In this document: in pieces, positions 55,138-64,000 of the stretch
Position numbering within the stretch: the stretch's first letter is position 1
How the letters are laid out: the number at the start of each line of letters is the position of its first letter
Assembly (NCBI GenBank): GCA_036435485.1
Contig: CM071596.1
Location: 135,123,001 to 135,187,000, forward strand
Reading direction: 5' to 3'
DNA from: Saposhnikovia divaricata
Lineage: Eukaryota; Streptophyta; Magnoliopsida; Apiales; Apiaceae
DNA: 64,000 nt
Position numbers and translations under genes: made by a program
The notes under the pieces: model-generated
The model's input: only the letters and a program-made list of their open reading frames with translations
The model's database searches: none
Told to the model about the DNA's origin: nothing

Positions 55138-58100
55138 AGAAACTGAAGTCTGTTCAGATTTCTGATTCAGGTATTTATGTTATATAAGTCAATTTGTCTA
55201 CTTCTACATCATGGGTATTATATACTGGATGTGGTTCCCACATTTGTATAAATGTGCAAGAACTCCGAAGGAGTAGGACTTTGGCAAAAGGATAAGTTAA
55301 CCTACGTGTTGGCAATGGAGCAAAGGTTACTACTTAGTTGTAGGGACTTATTATTTATCGTTGCCCACCGGGCTTATTTTAGAACTTGAGAACTGTTATT
55401 ACGTGCCTACGATTTGCAGAAACATTTTTTCCATTTCTTGTCTGGACAAGATTGGTTTTTTGTTTTTGATTCAGAATAATTGTTGTTCGTTTTCATTGAA
55501 TAATGTTACCAATGTGGTTGCACGTTTGTTTAATGGTTTATATGTTCTTGATCTTGATACTCCTGTCTATAATATAAGTAATAAACGTCTTAAGACAAAT
55601 GACTCAAATCAAACATACCTCTGGCACTGTCGTTTAGGCCATATAAATGAGAATCGTATTTCCAAATTACATAAGGATGGATACTTGGATAAGTTTGATT
55701 TTGAATCATACGAAGAATGCGAACCGTGTCTCATTTGCAAAATGACTAAAGCTCCTTTTACCGATCAAGGTGAGAGGGCCACTAAACGATTGGAATTGAT
55801 ACATATTGATGTATGTGGTCCAATGCGTACGATGGCAAGAGGTGGCTTTTATAATTTCATAACCTTTACTAAAGATTTTAGTGGATACGGATATCTGTAT
55901 CTTTTGAAGAACAAATCCGAATCGTTTGAAAAATTCAAAGAGTATAAGGCTGAGGTAGAAAAGCATATAAGCGAAAGTATAAAAACTCTATGATCTAATC
56001 GTGGGGGTGAATACTTAAGCTTGGAATTTAAGAATTTCCTAAAGGAGTGTGGTATCGTATCACAACACACTCCTCCTGGAACACCACAATGGAATGAGAT
56101 GTCTGAAAGGAGAAATCGTACTTTGTTAGACATGGTGCGATCAATGATGAGTCATGCGGATCTTCCAATTAGTTTCTGGGGTTATATCCTAGAGACGGCT
56201 GCACAAACACTAAACCGAGTTCCTTCAAAATCGGTTCAAAAGACACCATATGAGATATGGACTGAGAAACATAATAGCATGTCATTTATGAAAGTATGGG
56301 GATGAAAAGCATTTGTGAAACGTTTGGTCTCCGACAAGCTATGACCAAAATCAGATAAATGTAATTTTGTGGGATACCCAATTGAAACAAAAGGGTATTA
56401 TTTCTATAAACCTTCCGAGAACAAAGTGTTTGTTGCTCGAACGGCTATTTTTCTGGAGAGGGAACTACTTTCTAAGAAAAATAGTGGGAGGACAATAGAT
56501 CTCGATAAGGATCGAGAACCACAAGATAATGTTGAACCAGAATTGGAACATGAGCAGGATATGACTGAAAGTGTTCAGAACAACACTGCTCAAGAAACAC
56601 AGGTTGTTCATAGATCTAGTAGGATTCGTCATGAGCCTGAGAGATATTATGGATTTCTCTTGACTCAAAGTGGTGAAGTGATGCTTGTTGATAATGATGA
56701 GCCTCTCACCTACAAGGATTCTATGAATAGTCCAAATTCTAAGAGATGGCTGGAGGCCATGAAATCTAAGATGGATTCCATGTATGAAAACCAAGTATGG
56801 ACTTTGGTTGAACCACCTGATGGGGTAAAACCCATTGAGTGCAAGTGGGTTTTCAAGAAGAAAACTGACATGGATGGAAATTTACAGACCTACAAAGCAA
56901 GACTAGTGTTGAAAGGTTTCAAGCAAATTCATGGTATTGACTATGATGAAACTTTCTCACCGGTGGCTATGGTCAAATCCATCAGGATTTTGCTTGCGAT
57001 AGCAGCTTATTATGACAATGAAATCTGGCAATTAAATGTCAAGACCGCTTTCTTAAATGGGAGCTTAGATGAGGATGTGTACATGACATAACCTGAGGGT
57101 TTTGTCGATTCAAGGTTTGCTAGAATGGTCTGTAAGTTGCGACGATCCATTTAAGGATTGAAGCAGGCCTCAAGGAGATGGAACATCCATTTTGATGAAA
57201 CAGTCAAGGAGTTTGGCTTCATACAAAATGAGGATGAGCCGTGTGTTTACAAAAAGGTTAGTGGGAGCCATGTGGCATTCCTGGTATTATATGTAGATGA
57301 CATATTACTAATAAGGAATGGCATTCCTTCTCTTAAAGCCGTGAAGACTTGGTTGGGAAAAGGTTTCTCAATGAAAGACTTAGGCGATGCTACCTATATC
57401 TTAGGGATCAGGATCTATAGAAATAGATCTAAAAGATTAATCGGCTTGAGTCAGAGTACATACATTGACAAGGTGTTGCATCGTTTTGGGATGCAAGAGG
57501 CAAAGATGGGCTTTGTCCCGATGTCTCATGGGATAGCGATCTCAAAGGAATACTGTCCTAAATCATCAGATGAAAAGGAGCGTATGAGTAAAGTACCACA
57601 TGCTTGGGCAATTGGTTCTATAATGTATGCAATGATATGTACTCGACCTCATGTCTCGTATGCTTTAAGCATGAAGAGTAGATTCCAGTCTAATCTAGGT
57701 GAAGGTCACTGAACAACTGTCAAGAATATTCTTAAGTACCTTAAAAGCTGGTTATAATAAGTTACACTGATGCTAGTTTCCAGACAGATAGGGATGACAC
57801 TGTGTCCTAGTCTGTATTCGTGTTTTGTCTAAATGGAGGTGCTGTAAGCTGGAAAAGTTCGAAACAAGAGACAATAGTTGATTTTATAATGGAAGCTGAG
57901 TATATTGCTGCCAGTGAAGCAGCCAAAGAGGCTGTTTGGATTCGGAAATTTATTACAGGACTTGGTGTGGTTCCATCGATCGCAGATCCAGTTGATCTAT
58001 GTTGCGATAACAATGGAGCCATTGCGCAGGCTAAGGAACCAAGCTCCCATTCCAAGGCAAAGCATATACTTAGAAGATATCACCTTCTTCGACAGATTAA

Positions 58101-58250
58101 TGAAAGAGGAGATATACATATATGTAAAGTGCATACTAATGATAATGTTGCGGACCCACTGACTAAGGCTTTGTCGCAGCAGAAGCACGAAGGTCACACT
58201 AGTTCAATGGTATTAGATACATGGGCGATTAGCTCTAGTGCAAGTGGGAG
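55138..58250 (+). pseudogene. Copia F pol, multiple stops and deletions
   Basis: Recognisable parts: protease-like YTGCGSHIC (about 55221; the usual Asp is Tyr), pre-integrase LWHCRLGHIN (55620), integrase HIDVCGPM (55803) and a D/E region around 55996-56120, RT QLNVKTAFLNGSLDEDVY (57027) and YVDDILLIR (57292), RNase H MEAEYIAASE (57891). Stops interrupt at 55991, 56303, 56342, 57089, 57152 and 57710. A deletion with frame change near 57745-57755 separates RT from RNase H. The final frame runs past the polypurine tract into the LTR. The element is not functional. Confidence 0.88.
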
Positions 58251-58252
58251 AT
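58241..58252 (+). promoter_or_regulatory. Polypurine tract of copia F
   Basis: CAAGTGGGAGAT precedes the 3' LTR start TGATAGTG, as in copia B. Confidence 0.82.
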
Positions 58253-58644
58253 TGATAGTGTTTGTGCCCTATAGACAATGTAGTTGTGCTTCTACGAAAT
58301 ACTATTTTGTTATTTAATGATTATGTTCTATTGATTATTCTACATTAATTTATTATGTCTTAATTTACTGCGATATAAATGTTAGAGTAATAAATGTCCT
58401 TGGAATATCGGACATGTATTCTATATCTTTAAGTATGTGACTTAAAAATGAGATTATATGAATAGTGTTTATATTCCTAAATATCCCTAATCGAGCATTA
58501 TTATTAAGTGACAATTATAATGCATAAAGATTAGTATGTTTGTTGACAGATGACCACATCTCATTGGTCATAGGTATAGTGATACTAAAGTCAATAACAT
58601 AAGTGCATGTAATATTATACATGGCACTGGATTAACCCGTTGCG
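58253..58644 (+). repeat. 3' LTR of copia F, truncated by an insertion
   Basis: It aligns to 51340-51731 without gaps and stops after GGATTAACCCGTTG, where the 5' LTR continues TGAGATTCTAC. From 58645 an unrelated LTR begins (TGACATCCC). The rest of this LTR is not found up to 64000. Confidence 0.88.
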
Positions 58645-61393
58645 TGACATCCCATAATCCGGGGTACAGATTTAGGGCCACTAACCACAATCAATATAAT
58701 ACATACCTGGACATAAGCTTAATATAATAAAAGAAAACCCCTTAACCAAGATCGCATACAGGCTATGGTATGAAACAAACTATTAAATTACATTATTACA
58801 ATCCAATCTTCGAATAAAATTGTTATACAAATTACTAACCACTAAGTCCATCTGTTGAACTAGTTAACCAACCTCTGACAAAGCTCAAGTCGCTACCCGA
58901 CCAAGTCAATCACTCGAACATCGCCTCTCGCTGTAGGAATAAGACTACTTATCTGGCCACAAGGTCCACTCATATCGTCTCTATAAACTGGAGAAATAAA
59001 ACAACAATGCAAGAGTGAGCCAACAGTGCTCAGCAAGTATAAATGTGTATAAATATCAAGAATAGCAATAAGTTCTGATCAACAAGAATAAACATTATAG
59101 GCTTCAAAGGAATAAGGCTTTAAGCAATTCAAACTCAATGTATAGATTAGAATTGGATTTTTATGTATTTTTAAAAAAATAGTGGAGTTAGGCGGCTGAT
59201 CAGTCCCGCACTAACCCCGGACAATGCACACAGCAAGGTCCCTCTAAATGGATCCACGGCACACATTGGCCTCAATTATTCACGACCATAATATGGTCCG
59301 ACCTTACGGTCCAAAAAACATTTTAATCACGACCACGATAGGGTCCGACCTTTCGGTCAAAACATTTAATCACGACCACGATAGGGTCCGACCTTACGGT
59401 CAAAACATTCCAATTCTATCTCAAAGTCACGAGGTGTCGGACCAATCGACAACCTTACCACAACAACTAACTGGAAAACTTACGTTCCAGAACAACAATT
59501 CATAATTAAGAATCACTGATGAAATATGAACATCAACCAGTATCAACAAGATCAACCCAACAACAAGGGTAAATAAAGAATAATAATATCAATAGGTGTC
59601 GACGAGTTCGATACGATAAAGGGGTGATAAATAAAAAATAATAATCTAAAAGGTATCAACAAGTTCGATACGAATAATTTGGGGTCATATCATCATTAGA
59701 TTTATTAAAGAAAGAATTCACTTGAACAAGAAGTGAAAGGAAATACTTGCCTGTCCAACGACGCTAAACTCGTCTAACACTTGACTGCCTCACTCTACTT
59801 TTAGCCTTTCCTTTATCCATCTGACTCAATTCTAGACTTCCCTTTGTCCCTCTTACTCGACTCTATAATAATTAGAGCACATTAATCACCAATGAGCATT
59901 TAAGACTCGCTAACAGTCAATACACATAACTCACATAACATTTAAGCAGATAAATTCCACAAAACAACACATAATAATCACTTCCATAATTAACTGATCT
60001 CAAGGTATATTTTTAAAACAATCCTCGATTTTGGTTTTTGAATAAAACCCAACTCAGAATATTTGGAAGTATTTTTAAAACATTTTCTGGATTTTTAAAC
60101 AATTTAACACTATTTTTAAATCATTTAAATCACTACATGAATTAATTAAGAATTAAATAACCTTAATTAAATTAATTAAAATCAACTAATAATCTATTGA
60201 TAAAATTATTCAACAAATAATTACATTTGTCAAATAATTAAATTAATTAAATTATTATTTGAAATTATTTAAAGTAATTAAAGTAATTAACTCTTAATCA
60301 TTTTTGAATTCAAAAGTAAATAAATAAATGACTTTTCAAAACTAAATAATCAAATAAATAATTTCAGAAATTTTCTGAATTTAAAAGTACAATTTTAGAA
60401 AATGAATTATCTGAATTTTATACAAAAATTCTGATTTTTAGAATAAATATTTAAAGTAAAAACATTTGGTAAAAATAAAAATAAATGGTAGAAGGTTAAA
60501 ATCATTTCCTTTCTACTACAACTGGTAAAAACAAGATCAAAACCCAATCCTCAAGAATGTGGCCGGAATTGCTATGAATGTCGCCGGAAAGTTCACCGGA
60601 AACTGGGTTTCCCAGAATCCGGCCAACTTCCGGCCGACTTCTAACAATCCGGCAACCTTCTGTTAAGCTCAGAACGAGCCTCATAACACTAGCACTTCGT
60701 TTACATCTTCTAACACAACCATAACAATCGGCAAATCCACAAACTCGATCGATTATGGCCAAAATCAAAGTCACCGGCGGTATTATCGGGTAAAACGCGA
60801 TTTTGCTTGATTCTTAACCAAATTCAATGTTCCCAGGTTTAAAACAAAGCTTAAGACATGTATAATCTATTCGCAGCTTCAAATTATATGAATAATCACT
60901 GGTATTCATGAACGAACGAATTAAAATTCGAGTTAAAACTCTTAAGTCGAATTACACTTAACATAAACAAAACATAGCAATTAAACACACCAATCGACTC
61001 TATAGGACCAGTAAAGCTCAAGGAATCATCAAATTCACTGAACAATTAACCAAGCAAAAATCCCTAATTTCGAATGAAGAACCCTAATTTTGCAGAATTG
61101 AAAGAAAATTCATATAAATTCAAAATTTTACCATCCACAAAAACTGATTGCAGATTATGAAAGAGGATGTTGAGAGCTTCGATTTGACTCCTTGAACACC
61201 AAAATCGGATATCAGAATCACCTTCAAAAGTTGCTTTGATCCTCAACAATAAATATGAAAATAATTTGATTTTTTTAATTGTTTTTCTTGATTTTTTGAT
61301 TAGGCAGCTGTGTAAAAATCTGATTGGTTGTAGAAGATAAAGTTGAGATTGGCTAAAATAAAATTACGTGAAAGGCATATGACTCAGCCTATT
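58645..61393 (-). repeat. Gypsy-type LTR G, interrupted by copia H
   Basis: The plus strand begins TGACATCCCATAATCCGGGG, similar in style to the gypsy C LTR end (TGTAACACCCCCAGATCCGG), so it is probably the 3' end of a minus-strand gypsy LTR. It lacks any coding frame of note; two minus frames at 60502-60774 and 61064-61249 have no domain. It holds a 43-47 bp tandem repeat (59281-59411), a CCGG-rich patch (60555-60660) and AT-rich TTAAATTAATTAAA blocks (60120-60300). It ends where the H LTR begins; the remaining part is presumably beyond the window. Confidence 0.6.
59281..59411. repeat. Three tandem units with an internal dyad in LTR G
   Basis: Units start at 59281, 59328 and 59371 with CACGACCA and contain GGTCCGACCTTACGGTC, whose GACC...GGTC halves are partly self-complementary. 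Periods are 47 and 43 bp. Confidence 0.85.
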
Positions 61394-62022
61394 TGTAGTT
61401 AGAGGATCCTAATCAACTTAAACCAAATTGTAATAAGTAAATATACATATGAACTGTCACAGGAATCTCAAGAAGTATTATCTGTCAGAAGAAAGAAGAA
61501 AAGTCAATCTATAGTTTTGATGTCGTACACTGGAAGACGATTCAGTTATCTGATCAAGCCCCAGTATAGCATTGAAGTGAATGGATTCATTTGAACAGTG
61601 ACAAAGATTTTTCGAGTGATAGTTTGAAGATCAGTTACAGTACAAGAGAATTGAGAGAAGAAACAAACCACAACCTAAAGTCAAAAGTGAAGAAGCATCG
61701 TTGAAGTTAGTCGTTCATGAACCAGACAGTACATCGAACGTCAACACAAATCAGTGGTAATTCTTTACTACCTTCAGTGGTTTATAAGAATTAAATTAAT
61801 TATTTATTGATTTAATTAAATTAATTTATAATTGATATAAATCATTTAGTTGATTTAATTAAATCAATTAATTCTGGAAGAATTAATTTATTTATTAAAT
61901 TAATTATTGTATCAATTAAATATGAATTAGTTAATCATTAATTAATTAAATGGATCAATATGACTTAAAGAAAGAAGATTGGATTATGTCTTGGAGAAGG
62001 AAAATTCGGTATGACCTAATTT

Positions 62023-62136
62023 TAAGTCATACCGACAGTAGCTTTTCAGGATTATGTCTTACCGACCTGATTTAAGTCTTACCGACCTCTGCCAGCTGTT
62101 GTAAGTCTTACCGAATTTCTGTTAAGTCATACCGAC
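62023..62136. repeat. TAAGTC(A/T)TACCGAC motif array in LTR H
   Basis: Five good copies start at 62023, 62053, 62073, 62102 and 62123, with spacings 30, 20, 29 and 21, so pairs recur with a period of about 50 bp. Weaker relatives (TAAGTCTTAATG, TAAGTCATAACG) continue to about 62295. The array lies about 125-240 bp upstream of the TATA-like box. Confidence 0.85.
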
Positions 62137-62260
62137 AAGTTTTATGTCTTAATGGAGGTTTGTGTAAGTCTTAATGAAGGAAAATCAAGTCTTGGAAGCA
62201 GTTTAAGTCATGCTGGAGCAGTTAAATATCCTACAGAAAGCCTGCAAGACCTGTTACTGA

Positions 62261-62268
62261 TATAAAAG
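62261..62268 (+). promoter_or_regulatory. TATA-like box of LTR H
   Basis: CTGATATAAAAGAAC lies about 870 bp into the LTR, followed by a purine/pyrimidine-rich stretch and CTCTCTCTC (62338-62346). Confidence 0.6.
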
Positions 62269-62734
62269 AACAGAACAGAGCAGATTAAGTCATAACGGAG
62301 AAACACAGCAGAAAACATAATATTCAGAACAGAATTCTCTCTCTCAAGAACACCAAGAACACCAAAACTTAAACAATTCCCAGAAATTCAAGTTCTTCAT
62401 CTTTGTTATATTCTATCCGATAGAACTTGTTTATTTGTGATTCTTGTACTACTAGCGAATTAAGTTTCCTAGTTCTTATCTTGATTATTATTAACTAAAT
62501 TAGAAAAGTTCATGTCGAATTTTTTAATTAGTTATTAACGTCTTGATAAGTTGTTATACTGATTTTGTAACACCACATCAAGTTAATATACAGTTATATT
62601 CAACTTGAAAAATTGTGTTAAATAATTCCGCACATAAATTTGTCTTTATCAAATTTTATTTAAAGGACAAATTTCGATAAAAAGGTAAAGATTGTATTCA
62701 ACCCCCCCTTCTACAATCTTATCGGACCTAACAA

Positions 62735-62747
62735 TTGGTATCAGAGC
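62735..62747 (+). promoter_or_regulatory. Primer-binding site of copia H
   Basis: TTGGTATCAGAGC starts two bases after the LTR end and is an exact match to the common plant initiator-Met site. Confidence 0.95.
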
Positions 62748-62833
62748 CGATTGATTGATATACAAATCAAAGATCCCATTTTACTCGATTAAAAATCATC
62801 CCCGAATTTTTTAACTCTCTTAAAAAATTCATC

Positions 62834-64000
62834 ATGTCTTCTAAAGTTGGAACTGTGAAAATTCCCATATATGACAAAAACAGTTATGATATGTGGAAGA
62901 ACAAAATGTTAATGTTCCTCGAGGTTGAAAATCCTAAATACATGAAAGTCTTATCAGAAGGACCAATAATACCTTTTGGATTAATTCCTGAAGTTGTTAC
63001 TGATGGAAAAGTTATTTCCCCTGCAAGGTATGTACACAAAGATTCTTCTGAATACACTCTTGTTGAAAGAGAGGAAGCTGGACTTGACATTAATTTAAGA
63101 CTGATCTTAATAGACTCTCTAAACTCTGTAATGTACAGTCATGTGATTAACTGCAAGACTGCAAAGCAAATGTGGGAAACCATTGAAACTGTGAATGAAG
63201 GAACAGAGGAAGTTAGGGAGAATCGACTAGAAATTCTGACATCTGAGTATGAACACTTTCGATCAGCATCCAATGAAAGTATTCAAGATGTGTTTGAAAG
63301 ATATAACAAACTTGTCAACAATTTACAGATGCATGGCAAGTACTATACTCAGAAAGAGATCAACAGAAAATTTCTACTGTCAATGCCTGTTCATCTAGAA
63401 CATAGAATTACAGCTATCAGAGAGTCGAGGAATCTAAGTGAAATTACTGTAGAAAGACTCTTTGGTGTTTTAAAAACCTATGAACTGGAACAATCTCAAC
63501 AAAAGGAGATTTATGGAAAAGGAAGAGTTGCTAATACTTCTACAGCTCTTATTGTTGAGAACAAACAGGAAGTGGAAGATAAGGTTATTCAACCTTGTAA
63601 TGTTGACAGTGGTAAGCTTGAAGTTGAAGTTGGTCAAACGAATGCTAGTCCAGATGAAGGAGACTTCTATTCATTAGAAGAGCTAGATCAGTTGGAAGAT
63701 GAGTCCATGGCTTTGTTGGTAAGGAAATTCAGCAACTTCAGATTCAGGAAGAATCCCAAGTTCAGGTACAAATCTAACTATAACAGGTTCCAGAGAGGAG
63801 GTTCTTCATCCTCAAGTAACAGAGGAGGTTACAAAACTGGAACAGTTGAAAGAAGTAAAATTAGATGCTACAACTGTAATGAACTTGGACATTTCGCTAC
63901 TGAATGTCAGAAGCCAAAACAAAACCAAAGAAAAGACTTTGGATCTGAGAAGAAGAAGACAGGTATAGCCTATGTGGCTGCTGGTAAGAGTTGGGATGAT
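62834..64000 (+). CDS. Copia H gag, runs off the window
   Basis: Open for 389 codons from ATG 62834 to the last base, with no stop. It starts MSSKVGTVKIPIYDKNSYDM, then MWKNKMLMFLEVENPKY, the same N-terminal plan as copia D gag (tryptophan in the NLWK/DMWK motif). UBN2-type capsid signatures follow (NCKTAKQMWETIE, then GTEEVRENR, and RKFLLSMPVHLEHRI). A basic, serine-glycine-rich stretch then leads to a zinc knuckle CYNCNELGHFATEC (about residue 343), with the usual Gly-His that D has lost. The intact frame suggests a young or recently active copy. It has no in-window stop, so its C-terminus and pol are unknown. Confidence 0.93.
   Translation, partial: MSSKVGTVKIPIYDKNSYDMWKNKMLMFLEVENPKYMKVLSEGPIIPFGLIPEVVTDGKVISPARYVHKDSSEYTLVEREEAGLDINLRLILIDSLNSVMYSHVINCKTAKQMWETIETVNEGTEEVRENRLEILTSEYEHFRSASNESIQDVFERYNKLVNNLQMHGKYYTQKEINRKFLLSMPVHLEHRITAIRESRNLSEITVERLFGVLKTYELEQSQQKEIYGKGRVANTSTALIVENKQEVEDKVIQPCNVDSGKLEVEVGQTNASPDEGDFYSLEELDQLEDESMALLVRKFSNFRFRKNPKFRYKSNYNRFQRGGSSSSSNRGGYKTGTVERSKIRCYNCNELGHFATECQKPKQNQRKDFGSEKKKTGIAYVAAGKSWDD

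Larger units (their letters stand above)
51340..58644 (+). mobile_element. Copia F, internally deleted, 3' LTR interrupted
   Basis: Plus-strand copia element: 5' LTR from 51340, weak primer site near 52821, 2-kb leader, shortened gag, broken pol, polypurine tract, and the first 392 bp of the 3' LTR before another element begins at 58645. Over those bases the two LTRs align without gaps, with about nine substitutions. Leader and protein motifs relate it to copia B. The flanking target duplication cannot be checked because the right end is displaced. Confidence 0.9.
61394..62733 (+). repeat. 5' LTR of copia H
   Basis: About 1340 bp. The right end is firm (GGACCTAACA then primer site). The left end is inferred from TGTAGTTAGAGGATCC, by analogy with TGTAAAG in A; no 3' LTR is available to confirm it. 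It contains AATTAATT-rich blocks (61785-61950), a motif array (62023-62136) and a TATA-like box. Confidence 0.7.
61394..64000 (+). mobile_element. Copia H, SIRE-type, 5' part
   Basis: 5' LTR (61394-62733), primer site (62735-62747), short leader and an open gag that continues beyond 64000. It is in plus orientation and inserted into LTR G. The LTR end is nearly identical to that of A (CAACCCCCCCTTCTAC, GGACCTAACA), and gag has the same plan as D, so A, D and H are one lineage but different families. No stop or frameshift is seen in the visible coding part. Confidence 0.88.

Noticed and set aside
60502..60774. 90-codon minus frame in LTR G
   Set aside because: Lies in a CCGG-rich patch of an LTR, with no domain or supporting signals.
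63480..63677. 65-codon plus frame
   Set aside because: Out-of-frame shadow of the open copia H gag starting at 62834.

Overview
The window looks like repeat-rich intergenic DNA from a flowering plant, probably a dicot; I cannot name the species. Almost everything recognisable is transposable-element sequence: Ty1/copia and Ty3/gypsy LTR retrotransposons with plant initiator-Met tRNA primer sites, an L1-type LINE, Stowaway-like MITEs and Helitron-like termini. No intact host gene is visible. The only non-TE candidate is a short exon-like reading frame at 4104-4306 ending at a splice-donor-like GTAAG. Elements are lettered A to H below. Layout: (1) 1-1399 is the 3' end and 3' LTR of a SIRE-type copia element (A, plus strand), which ends inside the reverse transcriptase of an L1-like LINE (1400 to about 4070, minus strand). 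(2) 4070-7614 is AT-rich and holds a triplicated repeat with a Stowaway-like MITE in two of three copies, a TRIM-like fragment, a Helitron 3' terminus and Helitron-like 5' units. (3) 7615-44111 is a three-level nest. Copia B (plus) has the TSD AATAC. Its gag is split by gypsy C (10646-39309, minus, 4.3-kb LTRs, TSD TTTTT/TTCTT). Gypsy C is split by the young SIRE-type copia D (15074-29165, minus, 1287-bp LTRs, TSD GTTCT). (4) 44112-45442 is more Helitron-like sequence. (5) 45443-51093 is copia E with short LTRs. (6) From 51340 comes copia F, whose 3' LTR is cut at 58645 by a gypsy-type LTR (G). G is in turn cut at 61394 by SIRE-type copia H, whose 5' LTR, primer site and gag run off the right edge. 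The most interesting part is copia D. Besides gag and pol it carries a third frame of 1594 codons (21301 down to 16520), interrupted only by two TAA codons. It encodes a large predicted soluble protein with a basic NLS-like stretch and a coiled coil, and I see no obvious membrane segment. The DNA just upstream looks like an independent plant promoter: a TATA-like box, a telo-box AAACCCTAA, a pyrimidine-rich leader and an AACAATGGC start context. Upstream of that lies an array of TTCGAGAA/TCGAATAG motifs, the same motif found in D's LTR but in inverted orientation. All three SIRE-type LTRs here (A, D, H) have a different short-motif array upstream of their TATA-like box. Protein-level decay differs between elements: B and E keep one frame throughout and carry only stop codons, D has homopolymer frameshifts, F has deletions, and C is almost unreadable. 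All homology statements rest on motif reading and general knowledge of these families; no search was run.
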